Assembly (NCBI GenBank): GCA_029953675.1
Contig: JAMWBK010000009.1
Location: forward strand, 744,001-808,000
Length of the DNA stretch: 64,000 nt
Source: Rhodosorus marinus
Taxonomy: Eukaryota; Rhodophyta; Stylonematophyceae; Stylonematales; Stylonemataceae
Direction of reading: 5' to 3'
Position numbers and translations under genes: made by a program. Shown here in pieces: positions 1-11,694 of the stretch (position 1 is its first letter; each line of letters opens with the position of its first letter). Below the pieces are notes generated by a model. That model did no database searches, was not told the origin of the DNA, and saw nothing but the letters and a program-made list of their open reading frames with translations.

Positions 1-1
1 G

Positions 2-546
2 AAGTCGTTTGCCTACTTTATGAACCTGTTGATGGAGACCGTTAGAGATGAAGTTGCTAAGAGTTGTGAGAGGTGAGCACTAGGTTGCAAGATCATATCC
101 GTCTGACTAGTGCGTAAAAAATTGTTCTTCTGTTTCTACTCCAGATGCTAACGTGCGATGCGCTCCCTTTGTGTCTCAAAAAATAGTGCCTTTGACGAGC
201 TGACCTACGCAGCTGCTCAGAAAATGCTGAATCTCGGTATGCACTAGCTGCCAACAAAAGCATGGAAATGTATTGCTCGTGATCGGGGCTTCGCAGTTCC
301 TGGCAGCTGGGCTGATCTTAAATGCGCTGCTTTCGTACTAATGGGTGTCTTGTTTCTGTCTTCCCAGACTCTGTCACTGAGCTCGAGCAGTACAGCATGG
401 ATAGAGGTTGGATCCTCGAGAACTCAACGATACGGTTCGTGAAGGATGTGGAGGGTCTTAAAGACGATAGGAAGATCGAGAAATCAGTTTTTGAGATGAT
501 AGATCGGTCTTTGCATTATGCCGTTGAGCTCGAACGGATTGTGTAG
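2..546 (+). CDS. RPN12: 26S proteasome non-ATPase subunit RPN12/PSMD8, 3' part
   Basis: Regulatory-particle lid subunit of the 26S proteasome. The window cuts the gene, so only the last 100 or so codons are present. My exons are 2..72, 187..236 and 368..546, all GT..AG and in frame to a TAG. The reading starts KSFAYFMNLLMETVRDEVAK and ends with HYAVELERIV. This matches the C-terminal winged-helix half of the PCI domain of PSMD8, where the order is a helical block, an 'EAARML'-type helix (here YAAAQKMLNL), then an RGW motif (here MDRGWIL) and the '..ARQLEMIV' tail. Exon 2 is only 50 nt. The acceptor at 186 was chosen over the pyrimidine-rich one at 144 because the latter gives an immediate stop. 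The family assignment is firm; the exact small-exon borders are inferred. Confidence 0.85.
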
Positions 547-808
547 CTGTCACAACTCCAAAATCAATTGTGTCAAGGGGAAAACAAACAAAATCCAAGA
601 AAAAGGGGGCCCCATGTCTTTCTTCAAGCGGTTACTCTCTGCAAGCCTTCGCTTGCGGTTTTACGATTAGTACCGAAAAACTAGATAATTAAGTATATAC
701 GGTCTGGCTAACTAGCCGCAGACAGAAAATAATCCATGTACACAACCACTGCCTACGTTGACGTCGTACGCCACAAAACATGCCTGGCGATTCTCGAGAG
801 ATCATAGA

Positions 809-1762
809 CTATAACTCTCCGTTGGGGGTTGAACTATACCTGGTCCGTCCATTCAAGATCGCGCTCAAGCTTGACACCGGCTGGTTCCCCCTTGAAGCTT
901 CCCTTTCCCTAAGCTTTTGCGGACTGTAGGCACTTCCCATGGGAGACGGTATAGGCGAAAAATTCACATACGGCGATATCAAACCTGCATGCCGTGGGGT
1001 CAGATAATTCGCGGACAAAACTCCAGTGCCCACAAGACCGGGTCGCCCGCTTTCTGGAGGAATTCTGTCCATGGAGCGAAGCAGTGAAAAATTCCTGGAG
1101 GCGAGGCCCGTTTGGCTTCTTGGTCGTGGCTCCAAGTTAATCTCAAGCTCATGACTTTCCTGTTGGGCGTTGCCTTGTACAACACTCGGAATCGTGAAAC
1201 TTCTCGATTGGTCTTTCATGCTAGGCAATGGGGGAAGGAATTCTGGCTCGGCTTCGTTGCCCGCTTTGATATCACCGTCTCGCTGAATTTCTGCACTCAC
1301 AGACGGCAATGAATTGCTGCCAATCGATGCTGGTGGTTCGAAAAGCGGTTCCCTTACCAAGGTACTATCTGCGACGGAAGTAGCGCGAACTTCGCCGGCA
1401 GCTACTGGATCAGCGAACGCAGGCCGGTCTCCACGAGGGTTTCCTCTCTCATCCTCATAATCGTTCGTGGCCACCGGGGTCCTTCCGTGTGAATATTGTT
1501 CCTCTGCTTGATCTGAACTTCCTCCCTTGTGACCATTCGCCTCGTGAAATGTCAACGAGGACTTCCACATAAACTTTCTCTTGCATCCTTGAACTGAACA
1601 CTTGTAAGGCATTTCGCCCGTATGCTTCCTCACATGAATCTTACAGTTTGCCTTTTTGTTGAACATACGTCCGCAAAAAGGGCATTTGAAGTTCAAAACG
1701 CCGTTCACGCTCATCACCACCGGGTCATCACCACTCGTCGACTTTGAAGCCGGTCTACCCAT
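809..1762 (-). CDS. Two-finger C2H2 zinc-finger protein, probable transcription factor
   Basis: Single-exon gene of 317 aa. The first ATG is at 1762; the open frame runs 33 nt further upstream, but only through TTG. Two adjacent C2H2 fingers sit near the N-terminus: CPFC..H(3)H at about residues 27-47, then a C-X4-C-X12-H-X4-H finger, joined by the classic HTGEMPYKC linker. The wide cysteine spacing of the second finger resembles TFIIIA or ZAP-type fingers. The remaining ~240 residues have no recognisable domain and are rich in Ser, Pro and acidic residues, as in many regulators. Two fingers are enough for sequence-specific DNA binding. No target can be read from the sequence. The stop lies about 260 bp from the RPN12 stop, so the two genes converge. 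Confidence 0.75.
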   Translation of the reverse strand: MGRPASKSTSGDDPVVMSVNGVLNFKCPFCGRMFNKKANCKIHVRKHTGEMPYKCSVQGCKRKFMWKSSLTFHEANGHKGGSSDQAEEQYSHGRTPVATNDYEDERGNPRGDRPAFADPVAAGEVRATSVADSTLVREPLFEPPASIGSNSLPSVSAEIQRDGDIKAGNEAEPEFLPPLPSMKDQSRSFTIPSVVQGNAQQESHELEINLEPRPRSQTGLASRNFSLLRSMDRIPPESGRPGLVGTGVLSANYLTPRHAGLISPYVNFSPIPSPMGSAYSPQKLREREASRGNQPVSSLSAILNGRTRYSSTPNGEL

Positions 1763-4700
1763 CTTCAGCCAAAAAAAAGAAAAAAAAACCACCAAACCGC
1801 ACTGTCGGAATCACAGCTCCAGCTAGCTCCAGCTGAAGAAGACCAAAACCCCTCCAAAAACACAGAAACAAAAGCCGAAACTCTTCTACCTCTACAAACA
1901 CTCCACCAGTACGCCTTCACCTCAAATCAAAAATGCGCCGTCCAACCAGCCACATATACATACAACATCATTTCTCCTTGAAAGTCAAACCAAACCTTTC
2001 CTCTCCGCGCAGTAGATCAACACAAAACGTCCTTGGCAACTCTATGCAACATAACCCATACTCCAGTTACCCCAAAACCTATCCATCCCTCCCACAAGAC
2101 CTCCCCTTTCCCTCCCCTTTCCCAACCCAACCCCGTTTGCCCCATAGACATACCAGACCCGCCTCCCCCAAAACGTCAGAAGTGATCACTCAAAACCAAG
2201 CAAAAACCCTAAATCCATGATAACGAGCGATTCTTCCAAAACCCCACTCTCCATATCAGAAACCTGCCTTTCCTACCCGATTCTTAAGTCGACCCTAAAT
2301 AACCTCCCAACCAACCCCTACTATTTTTAGGGTCTCAAATTGAATCCCACCTCTAAAATATGTTTCATATATGAACCCGCGATGTACAAGCGGTTCTAAC
2401 ACTTCCCCCCCTCTCTGGGGCAGCACTCGCCCCACCCCATGCACCCTTTCCTTGTTTTCTTAAATATGATAACCCTAGTCAGGGAGCAGCCGCTTCTCCG
2501 GAACAGCGTGACTAACCGCACGGGAATGAATATTTTAAATTTCTATTGGGTGTTGACAGTAGCACCAAATCTGTTTAGTGCAACCAACAGGGGTGTAGAA
2601 GGCCAACACCATGTTTTTCTAGGTTGTAAAATAGATATTTTTAGTCCTACAAGGAGCTTTAATAGGCTCAACATCCCAAAAAAAGAAGGCTAGAATTTAT
2701 GTGTATTTTACCATCTTTTAAAACGGTCCGCTTTGGAAGGAAGAAAAAAAGAACGTTGAGTTTTTTGGGGATGTCCTCCGCAGGTGCAATTTATTTCTTC
2801 TATTATTTAATATCAAACTGGAGTCGAGATGATTTGGCCCAACTTGTATCTAAAAAAGTCCGGATTTGTGGGAAGCGGAAAATTGAGTTCTGATTGGTCA
2901 AGCCGGCTTTTTTATGTAAATATGTTCCTCAAGCCCTCATAGCATTATATGAATGCACAACACGGTCCAAACCCCCCCTGTTGCGCACAAGAAATTTCTC
3001 TCTCGGTAATAGCAAAGGGTGGGCAGAATAAACTCAGCAGGACTGGGTTTATTATATAGAGAATTTTTACGGCTGCTTGTCCATTTGGAAGTGTACCAAA
3101 TTTCTTTACATTCGGCTTCAACAAAAAAGGGGAAGGCAGGGGGGAGAAACGCGGAAGCCTCGGTGCCCAGCAATCAGTCAATAGTTGTCAGGTACGGGGG
3201 TATCTGTAATCAAAAATTAGAGCATGAATATATTTGGTGGTTAGTGGTTGGATGCTTTTCTTGGAAAGAGCGACGTAGAACGCTAAATTTCACTGACAGA
3301 AGTTCCTTGTTCTTGCTCTTGCAGACTACAATTACAATTATTAATCAGTGCTTATTCAGAGACAAGAAACTACTCGGAGAGAAGGAAAACTACACCAGAC
3401 AGGGAGACCTAAAGAGGTATTTGAATTGTAAATAATTATTTCCCATACTGGAATATGTTTGTGATACTGTGTGGTCAGGTTTTACCCCTTGGCGATCAGC
3501 CGCTATATCCCTGTCATCTTTTATTTTATTTTTAACGTATCCGGCATCAACTATATGATTTCTTCAACACCCCTGGTAAGAAGTTTACACCGTACCTCCA
3601 ATTGTTTTTGAAAAATGGAAGAGCTAGGGGGGCCGCCTGCCAACGATGACAAACGCTCCCTCGATCCGAGAATAAAACTCAACCCAAGGGCAACTCTAAT
3701 CCGGTATTTCGGTTTTATAGTTGGTTGCTTCTTTTTTTCCGAACGGATCGGGAAGGTTCGAAAAGGGGGGGGAGGTATCCCAACACGCGGCTACCACAAT
3801 TCGGGTATTTTTGTCCTCTTGTTTACAAGTTGTTAAAGATAGATTGAAGATCCGTTTATTCAGAGATTCGTGTATGCTGCTTCCGCTTCCGGTTTTTTTT
3901 TTCTTTTTTTGTAGCGCCGATTGAAATGAAAGAGCTCGCCGATTCAAACTTTCATCAATCAATTTAAGTGTCATTCGCAAGCTGCGGACTCGGTTGATCT
4001 AAATTGTACATCGATTATATAAATTGTAAATCGAGGAAGAAATTGAAGAGTGCTGCCTTCTCGAAGTATTTTCTGTACACTTAATGCCAAGATAACCTCT
4101 CTGAAACGATTGGGTATCGTGAGCGATAAACAGGAGAAGACAAACAAGAGGTTCGACTGAAGCGCTCAGAAAAAGAGGATTCCTGTGCCCTATGGATGGG
4201 GCGTTTTTAAGAAGTGTACGGTTTTCTAGTAGTCGGAAGTACAAATATTAGTAAATTACAATCACTAAAAGAAGTAGTGCTGAATGCACTGTAGAACCGC
4301 TGGAAAGAATGAAAAGAACAAACACTTTTATCTTCACGGCCAATTTTTCCAAAGTTGCCGATGTTCCTTTGGGACTAAGCGGGTATTTCATAAGCTATAG
4401 TGTAGTCGGATACTGGCCCTTTTGCTCGCTCTCTTTAGGGCCAGCAGAATCTTGTACTGTTGAATTGTTGATTAAGTCATGGATGCCGTGGACTGGAAGA
4501 CGGATTGAGTGGCCTTGTGCATATACACGTTTGTCTTCTGTAGTTAAATAGTTGACTGGAATAGTACGCTTTCCTACCGGACAAGGATGGTGCTTGACTG
4601 AGCTGTTGCAGAAGATTTTCCCCTTGAACTGGTTTTGACGGAGTTCATTCAATCCTGGTTCCGTCACGCCCAACACTCGTATCAATAAAGCGCTGATTGA

Positions 4701-5718
4701 AGGACGACCCTTACTGATCGAAGTTGTTCGGAAAGAAAACAACTTCCTAGAGCAAATTCCTGCTGTTATGATCTCATTCGCATCGGCTCCGGATCCAGTG
4801 TTTCTCAAGTTCGGTTCGTTTCCCGAATGTTAGGATTAAGCTTAACGAGCCACGGATCAAGTCTACTGTGTAGAATAATGAAGAGAAAAAGTAGCTCAGG
4901 TCTTCGCAGACCTTTGTGAGCTTCGGATGAAAAGGGAAACTTGACATCAGAACGACACTAGCAAGAACCGCGGTGTAGCTCTATAATGGGCAATGTCTTG
5001 AGGGCAAATGCAGGCATGGTCTTGGCAGAGATCTCAGCCGTGGACTAATGGAGCCCACCTCGAAAAAGGATGGTCTTCCTCTCTATACTCATACGGGTTT
5101 TTGCAGAGATATGGTCTAGTTGGGTAGGCATAGTGTGCGTTATGCCTTGCACTAACCATCAGGACCGGTTTCTCAGGCCTGCTGGACGAGGAAGCGTGTT
5201 CTCTGCGCTGCAGGGAGTGCCGAGGGTGGGGGGGCGAACTTCCTGCCGGTGGAGGACGACTTCCCATTGGCTACGAGGGTTTACTCAGCAAACCCACGTC
5301 CACAGGGTGAAACTATTCGAGTGCTTGGGGATGAGTACTTGTAGTATATTGTGCTCGGGCGTACTAGTACAAACCACAAGCCAGGTGTCGACAGCTAAGA
5401 GAGCAAGCGAGCCGCGAGCGCGAGAAATCTGACAGACCAATGCGTACTTGGGAGGGTTCTATTGGCTCCTGGTGGAAGTTGTTCTTCTTAAAGATTTATG
5501 TGAGAAACCCACACCTTGGGGAGATGCCACAGTGCTATTGATTCTAGACGAAAGTTGGCTGCACGTCGCCGCCAATCACACGAATAACATATATACAAAA
5601 AAGTCCAACTCCACTCCACCTAGGGTTCGAGGTCCAGACGCACTTCTTCCTCCGGGACGAGAAGGAACATTGTTTTCAAGCGCATTGTGAGAAGAGAAAT
5701 TAAATACCAAAAACTGAC
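1763..5718. other. 4 kb gap with no assigned gene
   Basis: From 1763 to about 2330 the + strand is C/A-rich with runs of CCC, which is G/T-rich on the sense strand of the zinc-finger gene, and is probably its upstream region. From 2330 to about 4860 the DNA is AT-rich, with homopolymer T and A runs and short uninformative frames. From about 4980 to 5450 base composition rises and a 120-codon ATG frame (5070-5432, +) is open, but the protein resembles nothing I know and lacks domain features. No tRNA or rRNA was seen. Confidence 0.4.
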
Positions 5719-7410
5719 TTAGCGGTTCGTCTCCAGCGCAACTGGACCATAGCCTCCCCATCTGCCATAGTCTGCTGCCCCGCCGGCTATGGTACTGCCG
5801 TTTGCACCTGTCTTCTTGTGCGTTTTTGCTTTGGCCTTTTTCGCTAAAGCTCTAAGGTCCATCCCCATTGACGCGAACTGCGCGAGATGTTGCTGCTGCT
5901 GCTTCTGTTGAGGCGCTCTCAAAACAGTAGCGAATGGGTTTGCGGGAGGCATCTTGGGCTTGGGTCCTTCGGTTTCTGCTTGACCTTTTCTCCCGCGAAC
6001 AAACTCCAATGCCTCCTGAATGTCCTTGTTGTTCGGCGATATTTCCAGTGCTCGCTCGAACGCCTCGACGGAGTCTTCGGGCTGATTGCATGCGTGGTAC
6101 AGCGCGGCCAGGTTATACCAAACCTCATAGACGTACGGGTTCATTCGAATCGCTCTTGTGTAAGCATCCATCGCGTCCTTATACTGCATCTGTGCACTAT
6201 ACAAAACTCCAATCGTGCACCAGTAAAAAGGATTGTGATTATCCACGAAAATCGCCTGCTGTAGAGCGGTGTAAGCTAATTGATATTCCTTTCTGTCGAT
6301 ATAGATACGTGCAGTGAGATAGGACCCATGAGCTTCACTCTGGCTGTTCTCAACCGCCTTTTGGAGAATCTGCAAAGCTTCATCGCTCTTATGCGCTCGA
6401 TGGAGCAACCACGCATATTGCTGAAGGACTTTCGTAGTTTTGGGATTAACCTGAAGAGATGCTTGATACGCTTCCATCGCCTGCTCGGTATCCCCTTGCA
6501 GCTCGTACACATGCCCTATCAAGAACAGAGTATCTGCCCTCGACAACGGCAGGGGCTGTGATTCATCCGCAGTCCCTAGCATAGTGATTACACGGTTCAG
6601 GCAGTCGAGCGCATTCGCGTACTCCTCCTTTTCCTTGTAAGTAATGCCAATATAAAACATCACTTCCTCCTTTTGCTCAAAGTTGGGGTCCACGTTCAAG
6701 ACTTCCAAAAATGCTTCCAGGGCGAGGTCCAGAGATCCCACGTGATCGTGGAGAAGCCCGATTCCATACCAAAGATCAGGATCATCTGCCACCTCAATGA
6801 AAGTCAAAGCCTTGCAGTATGCTTCATACGCCAACGGCAGATCCTCTTTGTTAACAAAGCAATGACCTAAGATCCCCCAGGCGCGTCCTACGCGTTGCAA
6901 GTCAAACAAGTGATAAACTGTGTCAGGGCACCCATGTATGTCTCCAGATCCGCAACTAAATTGGAGCTTACCGTTTTCGGGATCAATCTCCAGAGCTTTC
7001 TTGACGTACTTGACGGCCTGTCAAGACAAACAGGAAAATCGCAGAGGCAAAGCCGTTAGAAATTTGTGAGATATTATATCCCATGTCGAAGATGAATCAG
7101 CTCTGCTTTTGGAACGCACCTCCTCGTAGTCCTTTGCCTTCGCGAGTATAGATCCGATTTCTAAAGCCGCGGTGCCGTTGTTCGGATTCTGCATCAGCAC
7201 TGTCTTGTACTCAGCTATGGCACCCTCACTCTCATCCATTGTTGCACGAAGGGAGGCGAAACGCATCCAGACAGCTTCGCGAGCAGCTCGCAGTCTGGCC
7301 TCAACTTCGGGGTGCAACTGATTCAAGGATCTTATTCTAGCTTCGTAGGCCAAATCTCGACCGCCTCTCAGCTTTCCGAAATCTTTTCGCCCCTTCATAG
7401 TGTTTTTCAT
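5719..7410 (-). CDS. CYC8: CYC8/SSN6-type TPR general transcriptional corepressor
   Basis: TPR protein of 511 aa, three exons: 7410..7120, 7017..6972 and 6917..5719, all phase-consistent. The first ATG of the open frame is at 7410; upstream there is only TTG. Tandem TPR repeats fill most of the protein, e.g. AWGILGHCFVNKEDLPLAYE, DLWYGIGLLHDHVGSLDLAL and EVWYNLAALYHACNQPEDSV. This order of repeats is that of yeast Ssn6/Cyc8 and the related UTX/UTY TPR block. In yeast Cyc8 scaffolds Tup1 and bridges it to DNA-bound repressors. A Gln-rich stretch (QQKQQQQHLAQ) follows the repeats and the tail is Lys/Gly-rich. There is no JmjC domain, so it is the Cyc8 rather than the UTX form. The protein is shorter than yeast Cyc8 because the long Q-rich C-terminus is nearly absent. 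Confidence 0.85.
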
Positions 7411-10400
7411 ACCCAACCTTCTCTCAAAACACTCACTCTCTCTCTCACTCCTCAAATCAACCTCATCGAGGCTTCCGACTATTTACCAAAACCATGATCC
7501 CATACTAATCCTGAAACCCATAACTTCCACACAGATCCACTGACGACGCCAATCTATTTCTTCGCAAGAGTTTCAAATCGCTTCCAGGTCCCCCAAAAGC
7601 TACACGGATGCAGAACACTCACACAGCGCAAGAAATCCAGGATACAAGTAGTACCACCAAGACCTCACCGCCTACCCCCCCCCCGCCGAAAAAAAAAAAC
7701 GCACTACGGTTTCCTTGTTCACCACCTTTCCCACCCGAATTCATGAACACCACCCACACCAAAACAGAAATCCCATTTGTCAGCTAGTAACCGTACAAAT
7801 CAATCAAACAAACACATAAAACACTCACAATAAGCGGGAGAAGCTAGATTAGAATAATCACAAACAACCCGCCCCCGGCCCCGCCCACACACCCACACCC
7901 AAACCCACGCCGAGCCCTTTTATCCACCGGCCCTTGTATCTCTCCTCATTCCCCACGCCCCTGCCCCTTACTAGTGACCAGCACAGCTCTCTCATCACTC
8001 CACTACCCCCTTTCAAAAAAACCAAAACCCCAACCCGCTTAATGACACAATGAAATGAGATCCCCGAAATCCAGAGCAAAACAGAAAGAGAGAGGGAGAG
8101 AGGCAGAGAGGCAGAGGAGGACCAAAAGCCCGGAAGCAATCCGAAACCCCCCTGATCCACAAGGGGGAAAAAAAACGCCAATGGTGCAGCTCGGCTAAGG
8201 ACGACCCTTTTTCAATTGTTTTCAATACACGGAGCACAAATACCCTCTGCATGATTTTTTTTCCCACCTTTTCGTGTTTTTTTTTTGGTTTGTGGAGGCA
8301 TATACAAGTCGTTGAAATAATTTCCAAAACACAAGGATATCGTTCACGCGGACTACCGGTTCTTTTTTTCCAGCATCGAAGAATCATCGTTGTCCTATTC
8401 CGTTCCGTTCCCCCCCCCCGGGGTGTCGGGGAGGGGTTTCGGTTCTTTATTAAAGGGTTTTTCTCGGGCGATAAGACAGGTGTACTGTCGCATCCCTGTC
8501 GCATCCAGGAAAAGCGAGAAGGGGGTGGAGAACTTTTTATAGTATTTTGAAAACGAGAGCAAAAAACACAGGAGTCCTCAGTTTTCCAGAAAAATCGGTG
8601 CCTGCCTTTGAACACTACTATGCTTCTCAAGATGAACGAACCCTAACCCCTGGATAGGGTAAATGGTCCCTGTTCGTTTTCTTAGTAATCCGAGTGCCGT
8701 CAACATATTGACGTAAAACCGTACCCCTGCCCCTAACGCCGAGATGTAAATACTCTTCCCTAAATCTTTCGACTAGGATCGCTGACACCTTTTATCGTTT
8801 TTTGTACATTTTCGCACTTTTGGCTACATGAGGACCAGCCCTTTGACTGTAGGGGAGTATCCCAAAACTACAATAACATCCCCCTCCATTTCATTCCACC
8901 TCAAATCTTTTTCCACCTCCTAACCTTCAACATATCCCCTCCCATCCCCCCCCCCCCTTTCCAACCTTATTTCTTGATTTTTTTTCTCCTATAGCTAGAA
9001 ATGAGATAATTCGTTTTCTTTGGGTAAGTACTTTTTTTTTCCCCTCCCAAAGGGGTTTTAAGACATGACCTTGAACACAAGCAGACTGGGAAGCAAAAAA
9101 AGGGAAAAAAGAAATATTGCTTCTCCACATCCGGCCCCGGAGAACCATACCCTCCCCCCCCCTCCCCTCCTACCCAAACCCGCCAAACCCCCTCACCTTT
9201 CTCCCATAAAAATGACTCAAAAAATTCGAAATTAGTATTATTCAACCAGATCGGGGGATAGTCTCCAACAGGGAATAGTATATTTTATTTTTGGACTGAA
9301 TTGACCGATCAATTTTTCTCCAATTTTTGAAAGTGTGACATTAGAACAGGTAGAAAGTATATGCCCTGGATGGTCCCTTATGAAATGAGATTCATGTTTG
9401 TTAGGAGAAACTATAACACCTTTTTTCGCGATGATTTACTGCGAGGTTACGTGTACTTGGCTGGTACTTCCTTTGAGTTTTTCTTCTTCAATTTGTGTTG
9501 TTCTAGAATTTCTTTGTGGGTAGTTTCCGCGTTCGCAGAAAGACTTTTTTGATGTTTTTTTTTTGAAATGAGGGTGTGGTTCCATAGCATACCTTTTTTA
9601 GAAAAATCTAGCCTTCTTATTTTGCGAGCAGAAAGCGGGAATTTTTTTTTTTTTCCTTTTATCGTCTTTTAGTATCTGAATTGGATTGTTGGTATTTTCT
9701 TTATGTCTAGTCCGAAAAACAAACACGAAATTGCTGAGGGACGGTTGATTTCTTGATCAATATTTTAATTTTGTTTTGCTTTGCCCGCGGTAAACGCAAG
9801 GTTTTGTTCGGCCTTGCGGACGGATGATTCAATTTGTTCGTCGTGGTAGTCGAGGATGCTCGACAAAACCTGGGTCCGCTTGTGGACTATTGGCGGGGCG
9901 GTCCCTGGCTCCCGTAATAGTGACTTTGGGCACAACCATCAATCAGGACCTGGCTTCGTTTACATCTGATAGAGTGTGGGGGAACTCAAAAGAAAAGTGA
10001 AACTGCCATGCTTGGGGCCCTTGGCCCGACTCTGGTCACTCGCCGTCCGTTTTACGGCTTTGCGTTTGGTTGTTCATGCCAAGCTGCAGGTGGCTCTGTG
10101 TCCCTATTCCTTGGCTCGACTTTGCGCGAAAATGATCATGAAGCTCCAGTGCAGAGTAATGAGCAGAATACTATCCCGCTGTACGGGCGTCTTGAGCTCG
10201 GTGGAATCGCGCAAATGTGAACTGGTGGTGCTGGTTGAGAGACACGCTGGTCTGGAGGTCTCAGTCAGTTTAGCTCGGTCCTTCAGAAGGTATGAATCGG
10301 ACCTAGGTTTAGTTCGCATGCGCAAGCATCCGAAACGCTCAACCGGCACAGAAACACTTTTCTCTGCGCGAGCTTGGGATCTCCGTTTGCAGATTGACAT

Positions 10401-11694
10401 TGTTGTTTACTGCATCACTTTTCACTCAAGCATTTCCCTCCCGCACTTGAACTGTGCCAAAGCAACATGTTTGTGTTATACTAGTACAGAAAATAAGGAG
10501 AGAGCAAGAAAGCTAGAGCACGGCAGCGATCAGGAATAGTGCCGCAGCAGGTATTAGTCCTCAGTGGAGCACGACGGGTATTCCTTGGATCCATACAGAA
10601 AGTCACAGTCCCCCAAGAGTAAACACAAACACAGTTCTTTAACGCGTGGCAAGTCTAACAGATCCGGCTATCGTTGACAGAAATCCTAGATTATTGTCCG
10701 ATCCCCCCAGAATCGTTTTCATCCCTTGCTCGGCAAAACCCCAATATAATTCATATCACTCGCCTGCGCGAGATCTTCAGTAAACCCCTTTTTTCAATCA
10801 TTGTTTTCAAAATACACAGCAGAACAACCGTTCCCAATTTGAAAACAAAACAAACCCACCCCAAGGACCCCCGAAAGCGGAAAAACAGGAACACAACAAC
10901 AAAAAACTTACATATTTACAATCAGGTTTTCAACGTCGCCTAAGGGATCCGAGAGCTGCGCGCCCCACCCAGGTCGAGTTAATCGTCAGCGACGAAATAA
11001 TTAGTGACAATGGATTTGTGCGTGTAATTGTGTCTGTGTGGTTTGTTTGTTTTTTCTTTCGTTTGAGGTAGTTTAACGGTCGATCAAGAAATCTTTATAA
11101 GTTTTATAACTATTTATATGGTCTTCGTTCCAATCTTCTTCCGAGCTATCCATGAAAAGCATAAATTTTGGCTGCGTATGTCTTTGTTGAAAAGAAGGAA
11201 AATATTGTAACTTATAGTGCGTGCGAAAAATTGTTTGGAGATATGAGACTAGGTTTTTTTAGAAATCTAATCTTTATGATGATGATGTTAAAACTGGGAC
11301 ATGCTCCTGGAACGGCCAATTATGATTTGTCCCATATCGTTTTTTGGGACATCCTCTGTGTGTCTCTCCCCGTTTTTCAAAGAAATTTTGCCTTTCCTGA
11401 AAAAAACTTGTCATCTGGAAACCGAATGGTAAATTATGCAAAGCGGAGCTCTGCAAGATGTGCAGGCCGTGGGTTTGTTTAAGAGGTGCGAGAGGACCTG
11501 TAGTGCTGTCTTGATTGAGGTGTATTCCAATACATGAGAAGAAGGGGAAATTTCAAAGGAACTGTTCACGCTAATGCTTGGATACACCTGATGGCGTCTC
11601 ATTCGCCATTTAGTCGATTTTCACGAAGAAAAACTATGTCCATAAGCTTAATGATCCTATCCTATACACCTGCTACACAATATGACAACATTCC
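7411..11694. other. 4.3 kb gap with G/T-rich (sense) upstream tracts
   Basis: The first 800 bp upstream of CYC8 are strongly C/A-rich on the + strand. Further C-runs at 8940-9200 include a G-quadruplex motif on the minus strand at about 9150-9181. Around 9230-9960 the DNA is T-rich. An island at 9960-10560 has higher GC and overlapping open frames on both strands (for example an ATG frame at 10008-10220 +, 70 codons), none of which I can assign. From 10560 to 11690 it is again AT-rich, leading to the 3' end of the V-ATPase gene. Nothing here supports a named gene. Confidence 0.4.

Noticed and set aside
4395-4808. 137-codon minus-strand frame, first thought to be a retroelement fragment
   Set aside because: No protease, integrase, RT or gag motif is visible, and no repeats flank it.
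5070-5432. 120-codon ATG frame in a GC-richer patch
   Set aside because: No domain, no splice support and composition unlike the confirmed proteins; kept only as part of the gap description.
8639-8670. CCCTAA-like words that recall telomere repeats
   Set aside because: Only one or two copies, no array; probably chance or a promoter element.
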